64,000 nucleotides of DNA from AC-32 sp963772975 (lineage in GTDB: Bacteria; Actinomycetota; Thermoleophilia; Gaiellales; Gaiellaceae), in assembly GCA_963772975.1 (NCBI GenBank), contig CAVYZH010000002.1, positions 1 through 64,000 of the forward strand. Reading direction: 5' to 3'. The notes beneath the pieces are model-generated. The model was not told the DNA's origin and searched no databases. It saw only the letters and a list, made by a program, of their open reading frames with translations. A program made the translations under genes and the position numbers. Below are positions 51,152 through 62,818 of the stretch, one piece after another (the first letter of the stretch is position 1; every line of letters begins with the position of its first letter).

Positions 51152-52774
51152 TCAAGCCCGCGGCAGATCGAACCAGAATGTGGAGCCTTCGCCTTGGCGG
51201 GAGCGGACGCCGATCGTGCCGCCCATCCGCTGTACCAGCTCGCGGCAGATGTAGAGCCCAAGACCGGTGCCGCTGGGCGCCGCGCGATGCTGCGGGTCGG
51301 CGCGATAGAACTTCTCGAAGACGGCCTCCTGCTCGGCGGGCGGGATCCCGATGCCCTGGTCGGCGACCTCGACCCGCACGCTCGCTGCGGCCGGCACGGT
51401 GCTGACGACGACCTTGCCGCCGTCGGGCGAGTACTTGAGGGCGTTGTCGATCAGGTTGACGAGCACCTGCTCGATCCGGTCGCGGTCGCCGATCGCCTCG
51501 GTCGCGCCGTTCCCCGCGGCGCTGAGCGAAATCGACTCGGGCGCGTCGTGGCGCATCGTCTCGACCGCGTCGCTGACGAGCTGCGAGAGGTCGACGCGCT
51601 CACTGTCGATGCGCAGGTCGCCGCGGTCGAGGCGGTTGGCGAGCAGCACCTCCTCCGTGATCTGCGTCAAGCGCGTGCCCTGGGCACCGATCATCTCCAA
51701 CAGCTGGTGACGCAGCTCGGGCGAGAGCGTGATGTCGTCGCGGAGGAGCGTTTTCGCCGCCCCGAGCACGGCCGTCATCGGCGTGCGCAGCTCGTGGGAG
51801 AGCGTCGCGATGAAGTCGCTCTTCGCCGCGTCGAGCCCGCGGTCGACGGTCAGGTCGCGGAAGGTGTAGACGACGCCGTTCGGGCTGCGGACAGCCATGA
51901 ACGAGAGCCACAGCTCACTGCCGTCCACCTCGACCGGCAACGTCACCGGGCGGGCAAGCTCGGCCTCCTCGGAGACCGGTATCTCTGCGGCGACCGCCTG
52001 CCAGCCCGTGAGCACCTCGTCGGCCGGGCGGCCGACCGCGTCATCGCGCGAGCGCCCGGTCACGAGCTCCGCGGCGCGGTTCCAAAAGCGCAGCTCGCCC
52101 TGCGGGTCGACCATCATCACGCCGTCGCCGACCGCCTCGAGCACGCGCGCCGCCTGCTCGCGCGCGGCGGCCATCGCCTCGGCCCGCGCCCTCGCCGCGG
52201 CCTCCGCCTGCGCCTGTTCGTGGAGCCGGGCGTTGCCCACGGCCGCGGCCATCAGGCCGACGAGACCTTCGGCCAGCTCGAGCTGCTCGTCGTCGTAGCG
52301 CTCGGTCTCGTGCATCAGCTGGACGACGCCGACGACTTCGCCCTCGTGCTTGACCGGGAGCATCAGGGCCGACTGCACGGCGGGCGGCCCCTCGTCCGGC
52401 AGCTTGCGCATGTGACCCTCGCGGTCGACGTCGTAGTAGACCCCGGCCGGATCCTTGACCTGCTCGGGCACGTCGTTCTGGAGGAGCGGCTCGCCGCTCG
52501 TGATCACGCGGCTCTGCATGCCGCCTTCGCGGTTCAGCGGCAACTGCGGCAGGATCGCGGGGTCGAGCTTGCCGCCGTCGACCCAGGCGTAGTCGCAGCT
52601 GATCAAATCGGTCTCCGGGTCGTACGAGGAGACGATCACACCGTTGTGAGGCACCGCGTCGGCGAGCAGCTCGTGGAAGCGGTCGTAGACGTGCTCCAGC
52701 TCGAGCGTCTCGTTCAGGTAGCTCGCCGCCGCGAGCAGCAGTTCAGCCTTTTCAGCCCCCCGTTGTCGGCCCAC
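51152..52774 (-). CDS. Sensor histidine kinase with GAF and PAS domains
   Basis: A 540-residue cytosolic kinase. A GAF domain (about 5-165) begins LLLAAASYLNETLELEHVYDRFHELLADAVPHNGVIVSSYD and includes VQSALMLPVKHEGEVVGVVQLMHETE. A coiled coil of alanine/arginine (ARARAEAMAAAREQ) links to a PAS domain (AVGDGVMMVDPQGELRFWNRAAELVTGRS). HisKA has FIATLSHELRTPMTAVLGAAKTLL with the phospho-His; HATPase boxes are NLIDNALKYSP, VADQGIGIPPAEQEAVFEKFYR, and GTGLGLYICRELVQRMGGTIGV. GTG 52774 is the start, 12 bp from the divergent GNAT ATG. No response regulator is next to it. Confidence 0.9.
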   Translation of the reverse strand: MGRQRGAEKAELLLAAASYLNETLELEHVYDRFHELLADAVPHNGVIVSSYDPETDLISCDYAWVDGGKLDPAILPQLPLNREGGMQSRVITSGEPLLQNDVPEQVKDPAGVYYDVDREGHMRKLPDEGPPAVQSALMLPVKHEGEVVGVVQLMHETERYDDEQLELAEGLVGLMAAAVGNARLHEQAQAEAAARARAEAMAAAREQAARVLEAVGDGVMMVDPQGELRFWNRAAELVTGRSRDDAVGRPADEVLTGWQAVAAEIPVSEEAELARPVTLPVEVDGSELWLSFMAVRSPNGVVYTFRDLTVDRGLDAAKSDFIATLSHELRTPMTAVLGAAKTLLRDDITLSPELRHQLLEMIGAQGTRLTQITEEVLLANRLDRGDLRIDSERVDLSQLVSDAVETMRHDAPESISLSAAGNGATEAIGDRDRIEQVLVNLIDNALKYSPDGGKVVVSTVPAAASVRVEVADQGIGIPPAEQEAVFEKFYRADPQHRAAPSGTGLGLYICRELVQRMGGTIGVRSRQGEGSTFWFDLPRA

Positions 52775-52786
52775 TTCTCGTTCATC

Positions 52787-53356
52787 ATGCCACCAATGTT
52801 CGACGATCTCGCGACGCGGCTCGAGGGCCGGCTCGTCACGCTCGAGCCGCTCGGGCCCGAGCACGAGCAGGGCCTGCGGGCTGCCGCGGCCGACGAGCGG
52901 ATCTGGCAGTGGATGCTGACGCGAGACGTCGAGGTCTGGATCGCCGACGCGCTCGCGTCTAACGACGACCGGCAGCCGTTCGCCGTGCTCCACGAGGGCT
53001 CGGTCGTGGGCTCGACGAGCTATATGTCGCTCGCGCCGGAGCACCGGCGGCTCGAGATCGGCAACACGTGGCTCAACCCCTCGGCCTGGGGCACCGGTGC
53101 GAACGCGGAGGCGAAGTACCTGCTGTTGCGGCACGCCTTCGAGGAGCTCGGCGCGCTGCGGGTCGAGTTCAAGACGGACGCGCTCAACGAGCGCGCCCGC
53201 GCGGCGCTGGCGGCGATCCCGTCGGAGTTCGAGGGGATCCACCGCTGGCACATGGTCGCCCGCGGCGGCGAGCGGCGCGACTCGGCCTGGTACGCGGTCA
53301 CGGTCGAGACCTGGCCGGAGACCCGGCGGGCGCTCGAGGCCAGGCTCTCGGGCTAG
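52787..53356 (+). CDS. GNAT acetyltransferase, RimJ/RimL-like
   Basis: A 189-residue protein: RLEGRLVTLEPLGPEHEQGLRAAAADERIWQWMLTR is the start typical of RimL-type GNATs, FAVLHEGSVVGSTSYMSLAPEHRRLEIGNTWLNPSAWGTGANAEAKYLLLRHAFEELGALRVEFKTDALNERARAALAAI is the acetyl-CoA region, and HRWHMVARGGERRDSAWYAV the closing motif. It may acetylate ribosomal or small-molecule amines. ATG 52787 is used; it is divergent from the histidine kinase. Confidence 0.85.
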   Translation: MPPMFDDLATRLEGRLVTLEPLGPEHEQGLRAAAADERIWQWMLTRDVEVWIADALASNDDRQPFAVLHEGSVVGSTSYMSLAPEHRRLEIGNTWLNPSAWGTGANAEAKYLLLRHAFEELGALRVEFKTDALNERARAALAAIPSEFEGIHRWHMVARGGERRDSAWYAVTVETWPETRRALEARLSG

Positions 53357-53398
53357 ACTTCGCCGCGCCCGGTATCCGCTACGGAACTGGAGCTTTCG

Positions 53399-54061
53399 AT
53401 GGTGAAGAGCGTCAACGTGATCGGTCGCGGCCGTGCGGGCACGGCTATCGCCGCGCGCCTCGAGGAGCGCGGCGTCGAGCTGCGCGCCGAGGGCGCCGAG
53501 CTGACGTTGCTCTGCGTGCCGGACACGGCCATTCGGGAGGTGGCCCAGGGACTGTCCCCGGGGCAGGGGTGGATCGGACACGTCTCGGGGGCGACACCGC
53601 TGTCCGCACTCGACCCGCATGAGCGGCGCTTCTCGCTGCACCCGCTGCAGACGTTCACGCGCGCGCGAGGGCCCGAGCAGCTCGACGGGGCCTGGGCCGC
53701 GGTCACCGCGGAAACGGACGAGGCCCGGGGACAGGCCCTGGAGCTTGCGCGGACGCTCGGGCTCGAGCCGTTCGAGCTCGACGACGCCGACCGGCCGCTC
53801 TACCACGCCGGCGCTGCGATGGCCTCGACCTTTCTCGTCACGCTGCACGAGGCAGCCGCCTCGCTCGTCGCCGCAGCCGGCGCCCCGCCCGAGGCGCTCG
53901 AGCCGCTGATGCGCCGGACGATCGAGAACGGCTTCGAGCCGACCGGCCCGATCGTGCGCGGTGACTGGGCGACGCTGGAGGCGCACCGCGAGGCGATCCG
54001 CCGCGAGCGCCCGGACCTCGAGGAGCTCTACGACGCGCTCGCGGAGGCAACCGCTCGATGA
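53399..54061 (+). CDS. DUF2520 (Rossmann-like) protein, pantothenate cluster
   Basis: A 220-residue two-domain protein. N-terminal Rossmann: MVKSVNVIGRGRAGTAIAARLEERGVEL, ELTLLCVPDTAIREVAQGLSPGQGWIGHVSGATPLSALDPHERRFSLHPLQTFT. The C-terminal DUF2520 helical domain contains YHAGAAMASTFLVTLHEAAASLVAAAGAPPEALEPLMRRTIENGFEPTGPIVRGDWATLEAHREAI. It resembles PanE/ApbA-like ketopantoate reductases in layout; its adjacency to panC and panB fits a reductase of that pathway, but this is unproven. The ATG at panC overlaps its stop. Codons 50-55 contain the palindrome GGGACTGTCCC. Confidence 0.85.
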   Translation: MVKSVNVIGRGRAGTAIAARLEERGVELRAEGAELTLLCVPDTAIREVAQGLSPGQGWIGHVSGATPLSALDPHERRFSLHPLQTFTRARGPEQLDGAWAAVTAETDEARGQALELARTLGLEPFELDDADRPLYHAGAAMASTFLVTLHEAAASLVAAAGAPPEALEPLMRRTIENGFEPTGPIVRGDWATLEAHREAIRRERPDLEELYDALAEATAR

Positions 54062-54792
54062 AGGTCGCACGGTCGGCCGCCGAGCTCCCGGACGAAGGCG
54101 AGATCGGCCTCATCCCGACGATGGGCGCCTTCCACGAAGGCCACCTCGCACTCCTCCGCGCCGCGCGCGAGGAGAACGCGCTCGTCGTCGCGAGCCTGTT
54201 CGTCAACCCGGCCCAGTTCGGCGAGGGCGAGGATCTGGCGCGCTATCCGCGAGACGAGGCGCGCGACGCCGAGCTCGCCAAGGAAGCCGGCGTGGACGTG
54301 CTCTACGTCCCGGAGGTCGCGGAGATCTACCCGCCGGGGTTCGAGACCTGGGTCGAGGTCGAGCGGCTCGGCGCGGTGCTCGAAGGCGAGTACCGGCCCG
54401 GCCACTTCCGCGGGGTGGCGACCGTCTGCTTGAAGCTGTTCAACCTCGTCCGTCCGCGCCGCGCCTATTTCGGCCAGAAGGACGCGCAGCAGGTCGCGGT
54501 CGTGCGGCGCATGGTGCGCGACCTGGCCGTGCCGGTCGAGATTCGCGTCGTCCCGACCGTGCGCGACGCGGACGGCCTCGCGCTCTCCTCGCGCAACGCC
54601 TACCTCTCGCCGGAGGAGCGCGAACACGCCCTGGCACTCCCCCGCGCGCTCGCCGCGCGCGACCGCAGCGAGCTCAACGGCCTCGAGGTCGACTACTTCG
54701 AGGAGGCAGACTTCGAGCCACGCGTGCTCGCCGCCGCCGTGCGGGTCGGCTCAACACGTTTGATCGACAACGTCGTCCTGGAAGGAGACTGA
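54058..54792 (+). CDS. panC: Pantothenate synthetase, compact C-terminus
   Basis: A 244-residue PanC. IGLIPTMGAFHEGHLALLRAAREENALVVASLFVNPAQFGEGEDLARYPRD has the HxGH-type motif (HEGH) and the NPxQFG box; YFGQKDAQQVAVVRRMVRDLAVPVEIRVVPTVRDADGLALSSRNAYLSPEER holds the KMSKS-like part and substrate residues. It joins pantoate and beta-alanine using ATP. The C-terminal domain is some 35 residues shorter than the usual 280: the run from ALPRALAARDRSELNGLEVDYFEEADFEPRVLAAAVRVGSTRLIDN skips a stretch but keeps the end. It overlaps the preceding gene stop (ATGA). Confidence 0.92.
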   Translation: MKVARSAAELPDEGEIGLIPTMGAFHEGHLALLRAAREENALVVASLFVNPAQFGEGEDLARYPRDEARDAELAKEAGVDVLYVPEVAEIYPPGFETWVEVERLGAVLEGEYRPGHFRGVATVCLKLFNLVRPRRAYFGQKDAQQVAVVRRMVRDLAVPVEIRVVPTVRDADGLALSSRNAYLSPEEREHALALPRALAARDRSELNGLEVDYFEEADFEPRVLAAAVRVGSTRLIDNVVLEGD

Positions 54793-54794
54793 TC

Positions 54795-55688
54795 GTGAGC
54801 AAGTACGCGTCCTGGACCCACGGCAAGCTGCCGCTGACGGAGCTCGCCGAGCTGAAGCGCCGCGGGCAGAAGCTCGCGATGGTGACCGCCTACGACTTCC
54901 CGAGCGGGCGGATCGCCGACGAGGCCGGCGTCGAGCTCGTGCTGGTCGGCGACTCCGCCGGGATGGTCGTGTTCGGGAACGAGTCGACCGTGCCGGTGAC
55001 GATGGACGAGCTGCTGATGCTCACCCGTGCGGTCGTGCGCGGAGCGAAGAGGCCGCTCGTGATCGCCGACATGCCGTTCGGCTCGTTCCAGACCTCCGAC
55101 GAGCGGGCCGTCGAGAACGCCGTGCGCTTCGTCAAGGAGGCGGGCGCCGACGCGGTCAAGCTCGAGGGCGCCGGCCCGTCGCTCTCGCGCGTGCAGTCGA
55201 TCGTCGGCGCGGGTGTGCCCGTGATGGGCCACGTCGGCCTCACCCCCCAGTCGGCCACCATGCTCGGCGGCTTCAAGGCCCAAGGCCGAACCGCCGAGAA
55301 GGCCGAGCAGCTCTACGAGGACGCGCTCGCGCTCGAAGCCGCGGGCTGCTTCGCGATCGTGCTCGAGGCCGTGCCGGCGCCGGTCGCGGCCCGCGTGACC
55401 GAGGCGCTGGAGGTACCGACGATCGGAATCGGCGCTGGCGCCGACTGTGACGGCCAGGTGCTCGTCTGGCACGACCTGCTCGGCTTCTATGCGGGCAAGG
55501 CGCCGCGCTTCGTCAAGCGCTACGCCGACCTCGCCGGCGAGGCGAGGCGCGCGCTCGAGGCATACGTCGACGACGTTCGCGAGGGCCGCTTCCCCGAGGA
55601 GCAACACACCTACGCGATCCCGGAAGAGGAGCTAGCGGCGTTCGAAGCCTGGCTGCCCGCGGACCGCGCGGAGGCCCACCACGAGTAG
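54795..55688 (+). CDS. panB: 3-methyl-2-oxobutanoate hydroxymethyltransferase
   Basis: A 297-residue TIM-barrel enzyme: LAMVTAYDFPSGRIADEAGVELVLVGDSAGMVVFGNESTVPVTMDELLMLTRAVVRGAKRPLVIADMPFGSFQTS with metal-site aspartates (GDSAGM, ADMPFGS), VKLEGAGPSL, VMGHVGLTPQSATMLGGFKAQGRT, and VPTIGIGAGADCDGQVLVWHDLLG. It makes ketopantoate. GTG 54795 follows GAAGGAG and lies two bases after the panC stop. Its 3' end overlaps the convergent Yip1-like gene by 57 bp. Confidence 0.95.
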   Translation: MSKYASWTHGKLPLTELAELKRRGQKLAMVTAYDFPSGRIADEAGVELVLVGDSAGMVVFGNESTVPVTMDELLMLTRAVVRGAKRPLVIADMPFGSFQTSDERAVENAVRFVKEAGADAVKLEGAGPSLSRVQSIVGAGVPVMGHVGLTPQSATMLGGFKAQGRTAEKAEQLYEDALALEAAGCFAIVLEAVPAPVAARVTEALEVPTIGIGAGADCDGQVLVWHDLLGFYAGKAPRFVKRYADLAGEARRALEAYVDDVREGRFPEEQHTYAIPEEELAAFEAWLPADRAEAHHE

Positions 55689-56228
55689 CGCCAGCGACCA
55701 GGCGACGAACAACAGCTCGAGCACGACGAAGGTCGTGTTCCCGGCCCCGTGGTCGGAGCCGCCCGTCCTGAACAGATCCTCGCCGTAGACCGCCAGCCGA
55801 ACGGGCCAGAGAACGAGCAGCGACAGCGCCACCGGCGCGGAGGCGAAGGCGAGCACGTGCCGCGCCTGGCGGTAGGTGATCCCGCCGACCACGCGGGTGA
55901 GCGCGTAGAGGACGAGGCCGCCGACGAAGTAGAAGACGGTGCCGTAGAGGCCACCGCCGAGGAACGCCCAGAGCGCCACGTCCAGCCCGTCGCTCGCGTG
56001 CGGGCCCTTGACGTCCATCAGCGTGCCTGCGACCGGCGTCCAGAGGACGGTCGCGATGCCGCTCAGGATCACGAGCGCCAGCACGGCCTCGCTCCGGGCG
56101 CGCGCGGCCGGGTCGGAGTCGTCGCGCATCGCCTGGAACACCTCGCGCGGGCGGACGAGCACGAACACCGCGCGCTGGAGCCACACCCACTCATCCGCGC
56201 GCGGTTGGGCCTCGATTCGAGCGCTCAC
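55632..56228 (-). CDS. Yip1-family membrane protein
   Basis: A 198-residue protein with about five membrane helices: AVLALVILSGIATVLWT, VALWAFLGGGLYGTVFYFVGGLVLYALTRVVGG, ARHVLAFASAPVALSLLVLWPVRLAVYG, and FVVLELLFVAWSLALLVVGL. VLVRPREVFQAMRDDSDP before the first helix is the Yip1 feature. Role unknown; often membrane trafficking-like in eukaryotes, uncertain in bacteria. GTG 56228 (VSARIEAQPRADEW) is chosen over the longer frame to 56315. It ends inside panB on the opposite strand. Confidence 0.78.
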   Translation of the reverse strand: MSARIEAQPRADEWVWLQRAVFVLVRPREVFQAMRDDSDPAARARSEAVLALVILSGIATVLWTPVAGTLMDVKGPHASDGLDVALWAFLGGGLYGTVFYFVGGLVLYALTRVVGGITYRQARHVLAFASAPVALSLLVLWPVRLAVYGEDLFRTGGSDHGAGNTTFVVLELLFVAWSLALLVVGLRAVRGQPGFERR

Positions 56229-56250
56229 GCTTCCGAGGGTAGCTCCCCAG

Positions 56251-56279
56251 CGCCTCACGTTCAGGCGTTGTCTTTTTTT
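56251..56279 (+). terminator. Probable intrinsic terminator after the panB direction
   Basis: CGCCT - CACGTTC - AGGCG stem (56251-56267) followed by TTGTCTTTTTTT. A T-run of this kind is rare in this GC-rich DNA. On the plus strand it would stop transcription coming from panC-panB before the surface-fibre cluster. Confidence 0.45.
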
Positions 56280-56362
56280 CCTCTTGAGCGGGGCGGTGCG
56301 GCCGTCGATGAGCAATCAGCTCAGCAAGACGGCCCAGGCATCGACACAGGAGATTCATTGAG

Positions 56363-57002
56363 ATGAGAGGCACAACGGCTCGAGGGCGCCGGAACGGCGG
56401 TTGGTCGCCCACACGCAAGCTGCTGGCATCGGTCGCGGTGCTCGGCGCCGCCGCGAGCATCGCGGGTCTCGGCACGTTCGCGACCTTCACCAGCTCGACC
56501 TCGGCGAGCCACACCGTCTCGTCCGGGACGGTCACGATCGCGCTCGGCGCGACCGGAGCAGCCACGAACCGGCTCACCGTCGGCGCCTCGGCAATCGCCC
56601 CTGGAGACACGATCCAGCGCAGCGTCGACCTGATCGACTCCGGCACGATCGATCTCGCGTCGATCACGCTGACGACGACCGCCACGTCGAGCTCGCTGCT
56701 CGACACGGACACCACCAACGGCCTGCAGATGGTGATCGACAAGTGCTCGAACCCATGGACCGAGTCAGGCCCGCCCTATACCTACACGTGCAGCGGCGCG
56801 ACCTCGAGCGTGCTCGCCTCGCGGGCGGTGATCGGCAACACGCTCGCCCTCTCTGAACCTCGGCTCGCTGACCGCCGGCACGACCGACCACCTGCGCGTG
56901 ACCCTGACGCTGCCGAGCGCCGCCGGCAACACGCTGCAGAACCAGTCGTCCACGATCAGCTACGCCTTCACGGGCACCCAGCGCTCCGCGGCCAGCAAGT
57001 AG
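56363..57002 (+). pseudogene. TasA/camelysin-like fibre protein with a +1 frameshift
   Basis: The N-terminus is GWSPTRKLLASVAVLGAAASIAGLGTFATFTSSTSASHTVSSGTVTIAL, the SipW-type signal plus the FATFTSS motif of TasA/CalY proteins. The frame runs to VIGNTLALS near 56855, then one extra base (tct-g) shifts it. The other frame carries on NLGSLTAGTTDHLRVTLTLPSAAGNTLQNQSSTISYAFTGTQRSAASK to TAG 57000-57002, exactly like the paralogue at 58778. The uncorrected frame fuses by accident with the signal peptidase. Either an inactivated fibre gene or a sequence error. Confidence 0.75.
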
Positions 57003-57007
57003 GTCTC

Positions 57008-57583
57008 GTGCGCGTCCGAAGCGCCAGGAAGAGCCGAAGCCTCGCCGACGTGCTGGCTCGGCTCTTCCTGGCCTTCGCGCTGCTCGCGCTCGTCCTGCTC
57101 GGGCTGCTGCCGAACCTCGGCTGGTACCGCACCGAGACCGTGCTCTCCGGGAGCATGAAGCCGTACTTCAGCCCCGGCGACATCGTGGTCGTGACGCCCG
57201 AAGCGACCCGCGACGTGCGCGTCGGCCAGGTGATCAGCTACCACATCCCGGTCGGCGACCACCACGTCCAGAGCCACCGGGTGATCGAGGTCGTACGTGG
57301 CGGCGACCACCCGCTGGTGAGGACGAAGGGGGACGGGAACGCCTCCCCCGATCCCTGGACCGCGCGCCTGAACGGCGGCACCGCCTGGCAGGTCCGGGCG
57401 GTCGTGCCGAAGGCCGGCTGGGCGATCGTCTGGCTACGTACGCCAGCAATCAGGCGGATGGCCATCTTCGCCGTGCCATTGCTGCTCGCGATCCTCGGGC
57501 TGCTCCGGATCTGGCGAGCTCCCAGCGGTTCCGAGCAGGATGAGGCCCAGGATGCGCCGACGCGCTCCGCGCCGCTCGTCTGA
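57008..57583 (+). CDS. sipW: SipW-type signal peptidase I (S26, Ser/His)
   Basis: A 191-residue membrane protein. VLARLFLAFALLALVLLGLLPNLGWYRTETVLSGSMKPYFSPGDIVVVTPEA has the first helix and the catalytic Ser in SGSMKP. VGQVISYHIPVGDHHVQSHRVIEVVRGGDHPLVRTKGDGNASPDPW places His (SHRVI) where other signal peptidases have Lys, which defines the ER/SipW type. A C-terminal helix MAIFAVPLLLAILGLLRIW follows. SipW enzymes process TasA-like fibre subunits, which lie on both sides. GTG 57008 is 6 bp after the fibre gene stop. Confidence 0.88.
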   Translation: MRVRSARKSRSLADVLARLFLAFALLALVLLGLLPNLGWYRTETVLSGSMKPYFSPGDIVVVTPEATRDVRVGQVISYHIPVGDHHVQSHRVIEVVRGGDHPLVRTKGDGNASPDPWTARLNGGTAWQVRAVVPKAGWAIVWLRTPAIRRMAIFAVPLLLAILGLLRIWRAPSGSEQDEAQDAPTRSAPLV

Positions 57584-58721
57584 GCTGCGGCGCCGCGTCC
57601 GGTGGGGCGCGGTGCTGGGCTCGGTGCTGGCGGCCTTCGTCGTGGCGTCGGTCTCGCTCGCCGGGCTGAGCTCGCTCGCAAGTGGCGGTCCGCAGACGTT
57701 CGTCACGAAGCGGATCTTTCCCGGCCCTCGCTCGCTGGCCGCGCAGGACGTCCGCGATGCGAGCAGCGGCGCGGAGACCAACAAATCCGACGCGTTCTCG
57801 TACGCCGACGGCCTCACCACTCCGACCTCGACTGCGATCGCGTCCGGGACGAACCTCTACGTGGACTACGCCATGAACAGCGGCCGCCCGGGCGGGCTCT
57901 CGGTCTCGACGCCGGTGTTCAACTTCAGGCTCGCCAGCGCGGGCGGCGCACAGGCCGGGAACGCGTGCTTCTGGTTCCAGGTGCGTTCGGGCGGCAGCGT
58001 GATCGGCACGCACGGCAGCTACGCGAGCGCCGCCGGCTGCAGCGCGGGGACGACCCAGACGACGATCTCGACCGCCATCGCGGAGGTGACGAGCACCGAC
58101 CAGGTCAACGGCCTCGTCGTGCGCGTCTACCCCTGGGAGACGGGGACGAAGACCAAGGTCGTGAACGTCGACCTTGCAACGGTCACCGGCTCGACGCCCT
58201 ACGGGGCGTTCACCGCCTACCAGACCCAATGGGTCGACGACACCAGCGGCACGCCCGCGACCGCTCCCTGGTTCGCCGCGTCGGTCGACGGCACCAGCTA
58301 CACGGACGCGACCAACTGGCCTGCCGCCTCGTCGACCACGAAGTATCTGAAGCTGACGTTCGATCCGTCGGTCCCGACCGGCTCGGTAGTCACCGGCGTC
58401 TCGCTCAAGAACGTCTGGCACGCCGCCACCGCGGTCACCAACGGTGGAACGCTCTGCTACTACCTCGAGACCTTCAACGGCACGACCTCGCTCGCCACTC
58501 ACGGCAGCGCCGCCTCCCCGCAGGCCTGCACGAGCAGCGGAACCGTGTTCAGCACCGACACGATCGCGCTGCCCGAGGTGAGCAACGCGACGAAGGCGAA
58601 CAGCCTCGTGATCAAGCTCTACTACTGGGTCTCGCCGACGTGCGGCGGGGCCGGAAACCCGACCTGCGTCAAGTCGGTCACCGACCAGGCGCAGGTCACC
58701 TTCAACTACTACCTGGACTGA
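57540..58721 (+). CDS. Secreted surface protein with two repeated beta-rich domains
   Basis: A 393-residue protein with a signal/anchor (VRWGAVLGSVLAAFVVASVSLAGLSSLAS). Two copies of a domain of about 150 residues are evident: NACFWFQVRSGGSVIGTHGSYASAAGCSAGTTQTTISTAIAEVTSTDQVNGLVVRVYPW and TLCYYLETFNGTTSLATHGSAASPQACTSSGTVFSTDTIALPEVSNATKANSLVIKLYYW. Each has a Cys pair and a GTHGS/ATHGS turn. Likely an adhesin or fibre-associated protein; no family recognised. It overlaps sipW by 44 bp and shares TGATG with the next fibre frame. Confidence 0.75.
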   Translation: MRPRMRRRAPRRSSELRRRVRWGAVLGSVLAAFVVASVSLAGLSSLASGGPQTFVTKRIFPGPRSLAAQDVRDASSGAETNKSDAFSYADGLTTPTSTAIASGTNLYVDYAMNSGRPGGLSVSTPVFNFRLASAGGAQAGNACFWFQVRSGGSVIGTHGSYASAAGCSAGTTQTTISTAIAEVTSTDQVNGLVVRVYPWETGTKTKVVNVDLATVTGSTPYGAFTAYQTQWVDDTSGTPATAPWFAASVDGTSYTDATNWPAASSTTKYLKLTFDPSVPTGSVVTGVSLKNVWHAATAVTNGGTLCYYLETFNGTTSLATHGSAASPQACTSSGTVFSTDTIALPEVSNATKANSLVIKLYYWVSPTCGGAGNPTCVKSVTDQAQVTFNYYLD

Positions 58722-58777
58722 TGGCATCCCCCTTCCAGGGGAGGGGAGCGGGCGTCCGGCTGCCGACAAAGACCTCG

Positions 58778-59380
58778 ATGCGGCACTTCACCTCAGGCTC
58801 GACCATGCCCAAGCTGATCGCCTCGCTCGCCGTCCTCGGCGCCGCGGCCGCGATCGCCGGGCTCGGCACCTACGCGACCTTCACGAGCTCGACCAGCGCG
58901 AGCCATACGATCGCGACCGGCACCCTCTCCCTCACCTCCGGCCCGACCAACCGGCTCGGCACCGACGCGAGCCTCGTCGCCGCCGGCGACTCGATGCAGC
59001 GGGCACTCGACCTGAACTACGCCGGCTCGATCTCGTTCGGCTCCGCCACGCTGACCACGAGCGCCTCCCCCTCCTCGGCCCTCGACACGGATGCCACCGA
59101 CGGCCTCCACGTCGCGATCGACAAGTGCTCGGTCGCCTGGACGGAGTCCGGCCCGCCCTACACGTACACGTGTGGCGGCTCGACGTCGACCGTGCTCGCC
59201 TCGTCGCCTGTTATCGGCAGCAACGTGGCCCTCTCGAACCTGACGCTGACCGCCGGCTCGACCGACCACCTGCGTGTGACGGTCACCCTGCCGAGCACCG
59301 CCGGCAACGCGCTGCAGAACCTCTCGTCGACGATCGCCTACACGTTCACCGGCGTCCAGCGCGCCGGGACGAACCAGTAG
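58778..59380 (+). CDS. TasA/camelysin-like fibre protein
   Basis: About 200 residues. The signal MPKLIASLAVLGAAAAIAGLGTYATFTSSTSASHTIATGTLSL is TasA/CalY-like. The mature domain has GPTNRLGTDASLVAAGDSMQRALDLNYAGSISFGSATLTTSASPSSALDTDATDGLHVAIDKCSVAWTESGPPYTYTCGGSTSTVLASSPVIGSNVALSNLTLTAGSTDHLRVTVTLPSTAGNALQNLSSTIAYTFTGVQR, with a Cys pair. It is nearly the intact version of the broken paralogue at 56363. Start 58778 (ATG) or 58721 (ATG overlapping the previous stop). Probably polymerises into biofilm fibres after SipW cleavage. Confidence 0.83.
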   Translation: MRHFTSGSTMPKLIASLAVLGAAAAIAGLGTYATFTSSTSASHTIATGTLSLTSGPTNRLGTDASLVAAGDSMQRALDLNYAGSISFGSATLTTSASPSSALDTDATDGLHVAIDKCSVAWTESGPPYTYTCGGSTSTVLASSPVIGSNVALSNLTLTAGSTDHLRVTVTLPSTAGNALQNLSSTIAYTFTGVQRAGTNQ

Positions 59381-59388
59381 CGAGCGCC

Positions 59389-59933
59389 ATGCCTCTGCTG
59401 AGGCGGCTGCTGACGTCGGCTCTCGTTGTGGTCGCGGCCTCTGCCCTGTGCGTCTGCGCCGCCCTCGCAAGCGCGCGGCCGCTCGTCACGAAGGGTCATC
59501 ACCCGAGGCTGGCGATCGGCCACCGCGCGCTGGCTCCGGTGATCAAGCTCGCTCCGGGCGACAGCGCCCAGCGCACACTCGAGCTGCGCTACCGCGGCCG
59601 CGGGCGGTTCGGCGCCGTCGTGCTGCGGGTGAAGGGCGTGACCCACTCGCCGCTCGGGTCGGGCTCCACCGCGTTGCGTCTGAAGATCGAGCGCTGCTCG
59701 ACGGGATGGACGAGGAACCGTCGGCTGCGGACTTACGGGTGCCGCGGCAGGCACTGGGTCGTGCTCGGCACGGTGGCGATCGGCTCCCGCCGACCGTTCA
59801 GGCTGCGACGTCTCTCTGCTGGTGCGGGCCGCACCGACCACCTCCGTCTGACGCTCGGCTTGCCGCTCCGGGCAGGCAACGAGGCCGAGCACCGGCTCTC
59901 CAGGCTCGTCTACACCTTCACCGGCGCCGCTCG

Positions 59934-59937
<4 letters not shown>
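59389..59937 (+). CDS. Diverged TasA-like secreted protein
   Basis: A 182-residue, very basic member of the same group: signal MPLLRRLLTSALVVVAASALCVCAALASA, then KLAPGDSAQRTLELRYRGRGRFGAVVLRVKGVTHSPLGSGSTALRLKIERCSTGWTRNRRLRTYGCRGRHWVVLGTVAIGSRRPFRLRRLSAGAGRTDHLRLTLGLPLRAGNEAEHRLSRLVYTFTGAAR. The order APGDS.QR, C, TDHLR.TL.LP, Y.FTG matches the fibre proteins. The FATFTSS motif is gone, so it may be a minor pilin-like or capping subunit. It shares CTAG with uvrA. Confidence 0.7.
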
Positions 59938-62771
<2,834 letters not shown>

Positions 62772-62818
62772 AACCGAGCAAGTTTAGCCGCGCGGGTGGA
62801 CGCGAACAAGTGTTCGCT

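Noticed and set aside
56363..57583. A single 406-residue TasA-signal-peptidase fusion protein
   Set aside because: The middle part (EPRLADRRHDRPPARD) is frame-shifted junk; the other frame matches the intact paralogue. Two genes with a frameshift explain it better.
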